From assembly GCA_021397835.1 (NCBI GenBank), contig JAJFZO010000034.1, positions 4,032,501 through 4,096,500 on the forward strand: a stretch of DNA of 64,000 nt, written 5' to 3'. How positions within the stretch are numbered: the stretch's first letter is position 1; every line of letters begins with the position of its first letter. The position numbers and the translations under genes are program-made. The notes beneath the pieces are model-generated. The model ran no database searches. It was not told where the DNA came from and was given only the letters and a program-made list of their open reading frames with translations. The DNA comes from Moringa oleifera. Its lineage: Eukaryota > Streptophyta > Magnoliopsida > Brassicales > Moringaceae. Positions 37,541 to 50,700 of this stretch are shown in pieces.

Positions 37541-39850
37541 TGCGCATGCCTATTAGCCTCCATTCTAGTCTTGATTGTGAAAGGTTAGACTCCATATTTT
37601 CAAATTTAAGTGAAGGTCTACTGGATGAACTACTGGGACCAATTAATTATTGTTTGGCTCTAGATACATTTTAAGTAGTAAGTGATGAGGTATGGGAAGC
37701 TCAGATACTGGGAGCAATAGGTGACTGGACATAGGGAGCTTGATTGCTAGGATTAGTTGGAGTTAGAGTTACATACCATCTAAATGTCCCATTAGCATGA
37801 TAAGATGCAACATTTGTAAAAACTTAGCTGGATGACCCAAACACCTAGATTCTGTTTCAAAACAATCTCATAAACCATATTAGTCACATGATTAAACACA
37901 TTGAATCAAACAAGTACAATTTACTATATTAGTCATATCAAATGTAAAAATTTGATAATGCAAATAGTTACATGTGACGGTGAACTAATGTGCACATTGA
38001 ATCTCATAAACACTTTCTTCCTTGCAATAGTCTTTGATCTTTGTCACAAGTTACAATAATCAAATGCGTACAGACACAAATTGATATCAAATAAAGATAC
38101 AAAAGTTACTTAATTACTTGTTTGATTGGACCATTGCATGATTATTTATTATGATCAACATGTTTGTACTTGTATGTTATTTGAACATTCTTTTTTTTTT
38201 GTTTGACATTTTTTGGGGGTTAACGTGCTCATCTGCATCTTTTTTTCTAACCTTCCTAAGCTTACCAACTGATCTCCTCAAAGGAGGTTGCTGAATAGGC
38301 TTTAACCCCATCTTTAGTCACAAATTTGATCCATTATAAAGGTTAATAAGGTGTGAATATATCTAAAAATACCTCTCTTTATGATAACAAAGGTCCACAT
38401 ATAACTCAGATTCCTATTTTTGATTAAAAAAAATTATTGATACAACATAAACATAAAAAATGCTTGACAGTTCCCATCTATAACATGAGCATTTTGAGTT
38501 ATGTAAATCTACTTTATACTGCTCACCACCCAACCTAACTTGGTATTTAATACCTCTATACCATAGTGGCCACCAAAACTTCACTCTAACCTTGATTTTC
38601 TCTAACAAGTTCCGAATTTTTAGACAAATAAACCCATCATATCTAGATATCTTATCTCTACTTACATATATTCTTTTTTCATTAAATAATTCTAGATTTC
38701 CTCCAAGAACTATACTATCAGTTTGCTTTTACATTTAAGAATTAAAACATTGAATGTTTGAAACAAATTGTTACACAACATATCACATTTTGCCTTAAAC
38801 AAGAGATGGCATATTGTTAGTGTCAATAATATGCCAAATCATAATATTTTCTTAAGCTTTGCATTAAAAAAATAAAGTATTACTAATCTTGATGAGAAAG
38901 CATTGCTCCGATGCTTTACTGGCATTTGACACAGTCATTCATAAGAAGCAATATCAATAGCCTTCAATGATCTATAACGATGTTGAACTCTGCTTTAGTA
39001 GTTGCTTTCACAGCAGCATACATGATATCGTTTAGCAACTTACCTTTAAATTGCTTTTGATAGTTTACATATAATTGTTTAACACAAAAGTGAAAGTTAG
39101 TTTCCAATACAACATCTTCAAAGGTAGGAACCAATCACTATAAATCAAAGTTAAGAGTTTCAGTTATTATTAAATTGGCTCACTGTAAAACAAATTAAAA
39201 ACAAAAAATTTATACCTTATGCTGATTCAACATGAACACATGCTTCTAAAAACATTGTACACCATTTGCTCTTTTACAAGATCCATTATGGTTTGGATCA
39301 TAATGTTAGGCTCTTTTCTAGACAACTTAATGAACTTTTTTGTAATGTACTTAGAGTTGACATGTATGTTACTAAATAATTTGCAACATGTGTGAGTTAA
39401 AAAGTATGCCTTTACTGCAAATGATGACTATGATTCAATCTGTGAAATATGAACGTACCACTTACACCCTTTCTTACATACCACCTTAATTCTATTTCAC
39501 TCAATCTTCATAAACTTAATATCATGTCGTCCATGAATTGCAAAATGCTTAATTGCACCTTTTGCAATAGCAAGAAATGAAAATATCGTACCATTTTTAA
39601 ATTCAAGATTTGCCATGGCAACATCTACATTAAACTCAATAGTATGCCTACCTAATTCATCATTAAAGTCTCTAAAACTACGTAGAGCATCACTTGCATC
39701 ATTGTCAAATAAGTCAAAGGTTGAAAACTATTACTGCTTTTGTTCGAGGTTGATCCTTCTATCTAGGGAGTTAACTCTCTCCACGTCATCACCCCCATGG
39801 TCATTCAACTCATCATTATTATTCAACTAATCACTGTCAACATCTCCTTT
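37540..39850 (-). mobile_element. Mutator-like (MULE/MuDR-type) transposase relic
   Basis: The minus strand, read from the high end, shows DVAMANLEFKNGTIF and HFAIHGRHDIKFMKIE near 39500-39650. VCKKGCKWYVHISQI follows, then the zinc-binding part AVKAYFLTHTCCKLF with NSKYITKKFIKL near 39300-39420. After a gap come LVPTFEDVVLETNFHFCVKQL and YVNYQKQFKGKLL near 39040-39130, matching the transposase core. YQVRLGGEQYKVDLHNSKCS with SCYRW near 38480-38550 is the SWIM finger, and PPLRRSVGKLRKVRKKDADE near 38215-38290 is the basic tail. About 200 residues of the core appear deleted and stops are frequent. Terminal inverted repeats were not found, so the outer limits are only those of the coding similarity. 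Confidence 0.85.
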
Positions 39851-42800
39851 AGGCTTATTGCCAACTCAGTAACTAAAATCATTAGTTTCCACACTGACAC
39901 TACCTTCATGAAATTCTTCATCAACTACATCAACTATTAACTCTTCAAGGGTTTGTAACTTAACAAGGGCACTGCTATACTATATTTGGTTACCACTAAC
40001 TAATGCATCAATGGGTCTTACTTCCTAATTCTGTTCTTTCTCATCACTTTGAATAACTAATGGTTCGAATGGGTCATTACTTATGTTTTTATAAATGGTA
40101 CCCATAAGTCTACTACTACGTCAATTTGGCTTAAAATTCTCAACTACAATTTTCCTATTACTATGAATGGCTGACTATTGATTAATAGAAAGTTGTGATG
40201 ACATGAAGTCCACTCCATATATCATTTGTCATGTTTTCACTAGGAAATAAGTAATAAAAATAGTTGAAATAACCAAAGTATTTACCTCTTTAACTCATTA
40301 ACCAATTCAATAATATACTAAACCTATAATTATCTACTTTATCAAACTCAAACACTTTGTCTGAATTATATGTTTGCTTGGTATCTCAACCAATTGATCC
40401 CCGTAATGCAAGTGATATGTGAACAAAAATGAGTCCAATGGTGCAACCTAAAAAAGAAATAAGAAACCATATAATAAGCATAAAAGCATGAAAGTTTTAA
40501 TTAATACCATAGGTTACAAAGTGATGTACGTAGCATTCTATAAGCATGTAAAATAGTGACACATGCAATAGTCCATACTATACACATGCAGTGGTACCAT
40601 ATAGAGAAAAAAAAATGCACAAAGAAAAAGCACATTAACATAAATTCAAAAAGCAGCATCAAAGCATAAGGGTTCCAAGGACCCACAATGTCCACAATAA
40701 TGCAGAGATTTTTGTACATCAAAATTCTCAATCAATTAAAGTAATTAATCAATTTTTATCTTCATATGTCCTAACGCATAATAATATAAGAGATAATAAA
40801 TAATTACACAAAATTTCAAACATATAGATCTGTCCTTATCCCATCATTTTTATCAATTAATAAATAAAGTGGATGACATTTAGGATTAACATATGTAGAC
40901 AAAAATTCGAGACCACAATATCAGGTATTCAAGCACATGTCAATTGATTCACTAAAAATAATCAAATGGGTAAAGAGAGTCATTGATGAATGATACGAGT
41001 CTTAGAGTTTACTTCAATGAGAAAAGGTGAGTGATGAGTGATAATAGTAACTGAAGTGCGCTTAGGTTGTTGTCTTTTTCACATTCCTAAGAGCCCTTGC
41101 AAAATCTCTAATTTCATTAAAAAAATTTTTTAAAAAAATCTAACACCAGAGTTGACATTGAGCAAACTTGAAAATTTAGTAATATAATTGAAAATTCAAA
41201 CAATAAAGCTTAAACTGGAATGCACTCAAAGTTTAGGATTTTTTAAATATTTACTCATAACTTTATAATTATTAATAATTTTAAAATAAATATTAAAAAA
41301 AAACTTATAGTAAACTTGTTTCTCAATTTAAAACATTCATATATCTATTAAATAAATTCTATATTTTTATTTTGAATTTAAGTTTTGCTTTTAAAACATT
41401 TTTAATTAACAAATTTTTTTATTTATAAAGCCTTTTTAAAAATTGTTGTAATACTAAAAAAATTACATTTTTATGGTGATTTGGATATTTTTGTTTATAC
41501 TAACCAAAAAATTTTAAATCAAAATTTATAGTATAAAATTCCTAATTTAAATAAATTCTTCAAAAGAAATAACGATGTGGCCTCAAAATTAAATAAATTA
41601 AAGAATTTTTAGACAAAATCGTTATGTTATATTCTAATTTAAATAGTTTATATAAAAAAGTTAATGAATTAAATCAAATTGAAACCTCAAATATATAATT
41701 GATCTAACAATATTTTGCGGTGTAAAATTGAAAAAAAAAAGCATGAATATAGTTTAATTTTTTTTATAGTCACTCATAATTTTATTTCTAATATAATTTA
41801 GCTTCAATAATTAATTTACTATAATTTATAAAATACATTTGTGATGTTAATGATATAATATAAACTATCATTGAAATCAAGTTTAGTATATTTAAAATTA
41901 TTTATAAACCAATTTTATGTTAATAAATAAAAAAAATTAGAAAAAAATCTTTATGAATGCATCTAAAGTTTTGTTAAGCATTTGGATGAAAATTTCATAG
42001 TGCAGAGAATTTTGAAATGTAAGAATTTAAAAGATTATTATTTGTTATGAAAAAAAGGTGTTTTTGACAAAAAGAAAATAAATATTCATGAATTGATTAA
42101 AAAAAATTAAAGTAACAATTTTGATTTCTTAGAAACTTTTAAAATCATAAATATTTATTTTCTAAGTTATTGTAATTGCAAACGATGATTTAGCCTACTC
42201 AACAATCAAACAAATTTTTGTATACGTTAAGTTTTATTTTTATCTTTATTTTTTAGAAAAATATAAAAAACATAAATTAAAAAAAATTTTAAAATTTTTT
42301 AATTTAATTTAATTCAATTTCTATCCAAAAAATTTAAATTTTAAAAATATTTAAATTAAATATGTTATATAAAAAATTTGGACTTAAAATTTCACAAATG
42401 TGACGAAATATCTAAATTAAGGTTACAAAAAGTTTAGCATTTTTTGAATACTCAAAATATATTTTAAAATTTTACACAATCAAAAATTTGAAAATTCTAA
42501 AAAAATTTGTAAGTCTAAAATTATTCAAACATGAGCAAATATAAAATAAATTATAAATTTATTTCAATCATTTTTCAAAAATATTTTGACAATAAGAATA
42601 TTATTGCTTTTTTATAGTTATTTGATTCAATGTCTAAATTTAATTAAACGTAAAATTGAATTAATTGAAACTTTAATATCTAAATTAATGTGATAAAATC
42701 AAGATTTTTTATATTTACTGTTTTACCAAATTTGCCAATTATTAACCTTAAAAAAATACAATTTTGTCAATTTTATTTTTCTTCTGCATTCAAGTTTCCT

Positions 42801-44708
42801 TAAAATAATGCAAACTTGTATAACAATTAAACAGCTATTAAAAAAAATAAATATCTAAATTATGATATGTTAATAAAAACTATCCCTGAAAATTAAAGAT
42901 AATCTTTATAAGAATGAAAATTTGTGAAGATTATAAAAGGCAGTGTGAAGTTATTTAAAATCGGATGTATTGAGTAAAATGAAGTTTGTAAGCAAAGAAC
43001 TTGCAAATAAAAAAAAGAGAGCATAAAGAATGAAATCGAAATATCTACAACATTTAAATGAGTATCAAATTTGGAAGCATAACGATGATAAAAAATTTAT
43101 CTTCAAAAGTAAACAAATATTTGAGCTATTTTTTTATATTTGAGCAAAAATTAATAAATTATTTATTACGCTACTAAACAAATTTTAATATTCAAAAAAT
43201 AATAAATCAAATTTTAATTAATAAATTTAAATCAAATTAAACTTGATAATAAAAATTAAATATTCAAATTAAAAATTTTGTAGCCAAATTTTATCTTAAA
43301 ATTTTTCATAAATACAAAAAAATATTCAAATTACCATTATAAAAACATTTCAAATGAGTAATTAAATATATATATATATATACATATATTTGTTTTTAAA
43401 ATCTAAACTATCAAAAATTTAAAAACTCATAAAATAACTCATAATTTTAAAATTATATAAATTTAAAATATAAACTCAAAATAAAGTATAAAATTTATTT
43501 AAAAATTTTAAGTGGTAAAAATACTATTAATTTTTTATGATCTTTCAATAAAAATTTAAATTTAAACTAAATTACTAAATTAAAATTTTAATTTATTATT
43601 TGTTTAAACATCAAAATTTGCTTGATGATATTGTGATATACACTGTAAAATTTCAGAGAGCTTTACCCTTCAAAATTTTGAATAAATGTCTTATAACCTG
43701 AGCTCTTTTGACATGAACTATTTGTTACTCTTCGACATGAACTACTAGGTGTCGAGATGACTTCCAATATTTCTGTTGGGCCTAACGTAAATTGTGGCAT
43801 GAACTTGTGTAGTTATTTTGACATTAATAATGTGAAAAAAAAAAAAAACCAAAGATAAGGAGACCTAACTTTAAAGTGAATTTTAAAAATCTATTATTGA
43901 AGCTAAAATTTTAATTGGGTAATATTGTCCCCTTGAATCCCTAGTTTAAATTTTTATCTCATATAAACAAGAATTTGACACTATAATGGATTTCAGAATA
44001 TCCAATTGAAATGAAATCCATTCCAGAAAATTTCTTACTGAAGCACAGTAATAAGATCTACATCGCAACTGTCATTCCATCGTCGTTGAACAAAATTCAG
44101 CATGAATCCAAACTTGAAACATGAAATATCAAATAATTTATGACCATAAAGATAAAACTGCAAGTAATTAAGATTAATAACTAAAATTTTCTCGAATTGA
44201 GTTGAAAATCATCAAGGAGAAAATGGACAATAGAGCCTTAATCCACTTTCGTCATTTTTTTCTATTTTCTAGATTTTGGCAGTCATCGGTTCCTTGCTTT
44301 TGTTTTTTTTTGTTTTTCTTTTTCTTTTTAAAAACATTATTTCCCCTGATAATAAAAAACTTTCCATTTTCATGGACCCTAATCAAGTTCCTTTGAGGTA
44401 AGGCAACAGCAGAAGTTCACAGAATCCAGCTTTTAGTCAATATAGTTCTATTAATACAATGTGATCCCTTTCCTTTATTGTAGGATTCACTAAAAATGAA
44501 TTTTAAAAAAAATAACAAAAAAAAAAGGTTGCTTGAACAGATAACAGGATTGAAATACAAAATGAATGACCAGCATACCTGAAAACAAACAGTTGAATGG
44601 TGAGGAATCCTAATCCTGGGAATGGAGATCTACAAGCAGCCTCAGGCTGCATCATGGACAGTCTTCACGGACGTTCTTATGGACAAAGCTCAGCAATATT
44701 TGCAAGTA
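39851..44708. other. Intergenic DNA between the MULE relic and ARPC4
   Basis: 40.0-41.1 kb shows nothing recognisable. 41.1-43.6 kb is extremely AT-rich and contains a repeat shared with 54.0-54.7 kb. 43.6-44.5 kb has no coding signal. AATAAA on the minus strand (44474-44479) about 230 bases past the ARPC4 stop could be its polyadenylation signal. Confidence 0.5.
43325..43570. repeat. AT-rich dispersed repeat, copy 1
   Basis: Shares with 54062-54245 a string of words in the same order, including CAAATTACCAT, AAAAACATTT, TATTAATTTTTTA and a run of AAAATTTCAT-like words. Non-coding, of unknown class. Confidence 0.45.
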
Positions 44709-47700
44709 TTAGACAAACTGCTTTAAAAATTCAGTAGCCACTAGTCTTCCTCGTGTGTTCACAGACATCTTCAATTCACTTATCTCTTTATCAATATCCT
44801 GCAACTCAGGAAATATGGTCCACATTACACTCAAGCAGCTATTCATTTACCATGTTGTATAAAGACCAAATCAGAAAAAAGGATCACCAAAACATATCAT
44901 TTATAGAAAACTCAGATTGGAGTACCCAAACCTCATAGGTACACTAGCTGAAGGATACAACAACTCCACAATAAAGATTTGGCAATGCCCATTTCTGTTC
45001 CCATATATATATGATCAAGGAAATTGAAAAGTGAGTTCTTTCAACAATAGGGAACAGGATACTACATCCATTCCTTAATTGTTAATTCTATAGGACAATC
45101 TAGACAGATCCTGAGAAGATGCTGCAATAACAGAAGTTAGAACATTGGAATTTTGGGGTTATGAGAATGGCAAAGAAGGGAACTTGTGATAACTTCAACT
45201 AGCTTAATCAAAAAGCTGAATTGACTGCTACAATTAATACACTTTGGATGGATAGGAATAATAGAGTTTTCAGGAAAACAGAATCATGCCTGAAAGAGAT
45301 ATCAGCTCATATTGTAATAAAAAATGAGGTTTGAAGGAGAATATGTATTTGAGGATAAGGATAGAACAAAAGTCATTCCCAGAAATTGGTCGATGCAAAT
45401 CTACTGTAATATAAGATGAGGAAGCGAGAGCATCAGGAAGGTCCTTCCAAATAATGGATGATACTGAAATCAGATGATCCTTATACAAACTGCAGAATGC
45501 AGAAGGATCAGAACGGTGCTTGTTATTTGAAATGCTAATGGTGAAGTTCAACTACTTTTTGCTCATGTGGCTCCCTTACTGATGTGTTGAAGGAATATGA
45601 TTGGGGTTAGTCTTGCTAAAGAAACAAAAAAGAAACACCTAATAGCTTCTGATTCTAAAGTTACCAGTAGCAGGATATAAATTGAAAGAATCATAGTAAG
45701 TGTAAGAGTTACAAAAGAAACGTCAGAAAAAAAAAAATGGAGGATTATGAAGGCAAACACACTATAGAAGAACAAAAGTATGTAGCTGATATTTGTGAGT
45801 CTTGTTGATGTAATAAACAATACTGTTGTAATGTGTTAACATTCTCCCTTGGCAGAGGGTAAGAGATTATTAGATAGACATGCTCAGGTTTTTATTTACT
45901 ATCCTTGATTCTCCTAATGAAATTCATTTCATTTGCCTAAACAGAAATCATGCATGTACAAGGATAAAGAGCTTGAGAATTCGTTTTTGAAGACATGACA
46001 CCGGATAGAAAAAGTTCCCCAGCTGGCTCCAGTGGCAGATTCATGAAAACGAAGGTACACAGTCAGCTAAATATCTTTAAAATGGAATAGCAGCAGCAAG
46101 CAAATAGTTGGCAAGTTCAGAGTTCTCCCAACTAAAGATAAGTAAGCGACCTCCAAATTGGGTGGATTCAACCAAACATTCAATACTGTATTGAGTAGTT
46201 TATAGCCATAATTTGCAAGAAATATATTGGGCAGCAAACAAAAATAAAGGCATGTCTAAAGAGCAGGTTTTGAGGAAGAAGTTGATAAGAAAGATAAGAT
46301 GCTTCAATCTCGCATTGAGTTCTTATGTAGTTTTGAGGCAGATGCCCAAGAGTAATAAATAACCTTGTACCTTAAACCAAACATTTTTTAAACCACAGGA
46401 AGCATAAAATCAAATTGTATCAAAGCAATGCACAGCCTCAATTTTAGTTGATAATTTTTTTGGTGTTATATTCTTTACTTGATTTTGATAAGTTACAATG
46501 ATTATGAAGATTGTCTCAAAAGATTGTCTAATGATTAATTTGTGAGCTGCTGGTGGTTAACGTTTGGTTTATGTAAAAATAGTTGGAAAAAAAGGGAGGA
46601 CTAATAACAAAATAATTAAAAATTTAAAACATATATTACAAAAGAAAAAAGAATATTTCATCATAATTGATGGTAAATTTAACAAAAGTACCTATTAGAA
46701 GAAAAAGACCAAGATAGTTTGGAATAAAGAAAATAATTATAATTAGAATTATGCACTGAAAAAGATGAAGAGGAATATTCTGTTATAGTTTAATGGCAAA
46801 GTTAACAGGAAGTCTATTGCAATATCTTGAAAATCCAAGGTACACATTGCTACAACTAAAAATGTAGGGTGCAAACCGAAATTGCTAATTAAGTGCCAAG
46901 TACCTAAGTTCTATACAAAGTGAGCGCATGTAGAAATGCATTACAAAAGGAAAAAGACATCAATGTACTCAAAATATCTGGAAAATCTTTTATAAATAAT
47001 AGAGATACTACTCTCCAGGTCTCAGAAGGTGAGGAAAGAAAAAAAGAAGGAAAGAATGATGTAACATAGGAAACATAAGCGTATCTGTGCGTGTGTGCCA
47101 ATCTGAGCTGTAGAATTACAAAGCAAATCTGGTTTGGTATTCTGGAAGGGGAAACCTAAATGCATTGAAATTTTTGAAGTCGTTTTGTGTTCATCACCAT
47201 GTATCCAGTCCATATAGAAGAATTAAACAGAGAACATATGACAAAACTATTACTATTCAATCAACTGCAACAAGCAAAATAAGGCTTAGCAATTCTTGCC
47301 TCCATGAACTGCACGATAAAATCTATAAGCTTTTGTTTTTGCAGCTCCTCGCAGTGGTAGTTCGTGATAAGGAAGCTAATATCATAACCCTGCTTAACAA
47401 AGTAACAGAAAATAATAATTATTAGAACAAAATCTATGAAATATTCTACATTAAAATTGAATAAAGCTTTGAATTACCAAATCCTAGACATTTGATGAAC
47501 CTATATTATAATTTGAAAATATTCTTTCTTATATTATCACTTGACTAAAAGGGGAGATATTTATATTCAAACTAAACATAATCTAAATGCCAGCTAAGAC
47601 GGGACATTGCAACTGAGAGTGGATTCCTTGTCAGTATGCTGCAGCTGACCAAGACAAGTGACCTGAGAGACAATTAGCTCCAGGAGGATATAGATGATAA

Positions 47701-50700
47701 ATAATAGGGGAAATCAAGAAATGCATGATGTACCATCAATGTATTCAAATATTCCTGGTACTGAAAACCTTGTGGAGACTGCAACTCCTCAGGAAATCAA
47801 ACATAATGCATATAGTACACTGTATTGCGTTAACTCAACATATATAAATCATGAAATAACGAGAAAATATGCAATCACATTGAACCAGATTAAGGTGCAG
47901 AAAAAAAAAATCAATTAAAGTACAATTTCCTCTGCCCAAGATTGGCAAGGCTTACAGGAAATGCAACTTATCAAGATTTAACAATCATGGGTAAAATGTG
48001 CTACACTGCATTAATTTTGTGCAGACAAATACCCAAATAAAAGAGTAAGTCAATCAAGTTCAGAAATCAGATTGATCTACAAAAAGAAATCATTGAATCT
48101 AGATATTGGAAAGTGCAACTTGGCAGGACATCAACATCATGTTTGTAGTGCGTTATATTGCATACATTAAGCATAAACAAATATGAAATAAAGAGAAATC
48201 AAGTTTTGAAAGCAGCTTAAGTTGTGGAAAGAAATCATTTGAATCTAACTTCTTCTCCCACCCACTTGCTAAATGACAGCACCACTAGCAATTACTGTGC
48301 AGTTCCAAGAACAACAATTAAAATAACTGTAAATTACTAGAGGTGAATCAGCAATAAGAGTTTAAAAGGGAAACTATAATGCTGATTCACTGAAATGAAA
48401 CAACACATACTTGAACAGGCTTTCTCCTTAAAACTTGAAAAGCTTCTGCCCTCATTGACAAAAATCTAAGGAACTTCTTAGTTAGTATGTTTTCAAGTTC
48501 ATCTGCTTGCTTTACCTACACAACAGAAAAAGAAAAATGAAGGTAAGAAGGAATTGTTTTTTTTTTTTAATCAGCACATAAGGAGAAACAACAAAAAGCG
48601 ATTATTCAAGTTTACAGCCTTTTATGTACAACAAAGCCTATCACACAACAAGGAGTGAGCAATCTCAGAAATAAATACATGAAATGGCCAAAAAGACATG
48701 GTAAGCATCTTGGGGCTCAGTATGGACTCTTTGCATATGCAAAGTCGAGGCCAATAAAAAAGGACATAAGCCAATCCTGCGCTAGTTTCAACAATTTTGA
48801 ATAGATTCAGGTTAAGGGAAACTGTATGTAAATTTATAGGCAGTTAATCTAAAAGCATCATAATGCTTAGGTAACTGTAAAGGAAATGCCTGAAGGGACG
48901 TCTTTCAAGCTTAATTTCCTTGAAACTGGCAAACGTCTGAAAGCTCAAGAGGCATACACCAGCCAGCATGATGCTTATATCTTTGAGCAAGCACTCACTG
49001 ACTATTGATGGTATCATGTTGGTTTCAAATTTACTATCCCTTGATTTTAAAAATGTACTATCCACTTGGCAGCTTTCAACTGTTCATCTGCTGATTAATG
49101 CTGGTGGGCTTTGTAAGTATTTGAATCTAATTTAGAAATATTACCTTCCAAAATGTTCATATAAAGCCAAAATCATTTACATGAATAGAATATATTACTC
49201 ATATTCTACTTTTGTGTGAACTACATGCCTACAATAACAAAAGTTAGCTTCCGGAGGCAATGTTTACAAAGTTCACGTAAATTATTTATTCTCACAATTT
49301 TTCATCAAGAAGGGGTTCCAAGCAGAGATGATTTACACTCACCCTGAGGCTTATGCGAAGAGAATTGATAGATGTTTCTATCAAGCACTTTTCTGCTTCA
49401 TTTCGACATATCAAAACCTGCAATAGAAATGTCATGTCTGAAAATGCAAACCACTGGCAGTAGAAAAACCATTCAACCCAACAGTAAATGCAAAGTAAAA
49501 AATAATTTTTGTGAACAATTCATATTAATTAAAGGAAACAAAAAAGGTGCTAGCTCACATCTACCCAAATAATGGCAATATGATGATGTGGGGGAAGAAC
49601 TTGCAGAAATCACATATTGCACAAGATGCCACGACTCTAAATACGGCGACATAGAACAAACCCGCTGTTACCTAGTAAGCTTGTTTAAAATAAAGTATAT
49701 TTATAAAATAGAGCGAAGAGATCCAAATTCACAGCCTAAAGATGTCTTTTGGATGTGCAGCCAGGAATAAGAGAAAGGGAACTTCTTTCTTCTTAAAGAA
49801 TAGTATAAATCTTATCACGTCACTTATTCAGTTCACATATTTATACAGTTCTAGCTAATGATCCTACAGGAGAAAGAAGCTGAAAGCCCAAATTGAGTAA
49901 GTTCTAGGATACAGTAGACTATATACATTAAGTCCTAACGTAAAAGAGCGAACTCATAAATCTTGGCCCTTTCAGATTTTTCTCCTGTGTCAATTCTCTC
50001 AGATTGAAGAGGAACTCATCTCAAGTTTAATTTCTCACTTTCCATAATCAATTGGTTACCAGGTAACCGAAATTCACCCTTTCTTCTTCATCATTCCATA
50101 CAAATGAAAAGATTGATAACTCTCACACATTGAATGCTCTTCAATTGACCACTACGCAAACTATGACATAAATGTCCCTATAAGCATACCCTAATTACAA
50201 GTAGTTTTGTTCTAAATGCCAAATTAGTCACATATTTACATAAACTTTTTTTGCATTACCAGTCCTCCCATTAATATGATCAAATTTCTCATTCTCTCCA
50301 AGAAATAAATCAAAGCATTCAAAATCTAGAGTAAATAACCTAATTTAAAACCCATCATGCAGAGAAGCAATAAGGGCCCACTTGGCTTGATTGGGATTTC
50401 CATCAAATATTTGACAAAATCTCCCTCCTGCACACTTTAACAACCATATAGTGCAGAATTGATCTCATTCAAATTTCATAGCTGGTATACTCATAAAAGG
50501 TTGGTGCAGTGCTCCTATCAATATAGTCAACTTCCACAAAAACTTTAAACCAAGCAGTTACTTCCCAGAATATTTCAATTCATATGATTCTCCACTTCTA
50601 TTTTTGTACAACATTCCAAAAATCAAGTCATTGTGAAATGTGTAGCCATTGGTGTTTAATCTATTTCAATTATCACATTCTACTTCCACATGATTCTTCC

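Noticed and set aside
48557..48640. Poly(T) followed by A-rich sequence as a possible LINE tail
   Set aside because: No LINE-like coding sequence is next to it, and homopolymer runs of this size are common throughout the window.
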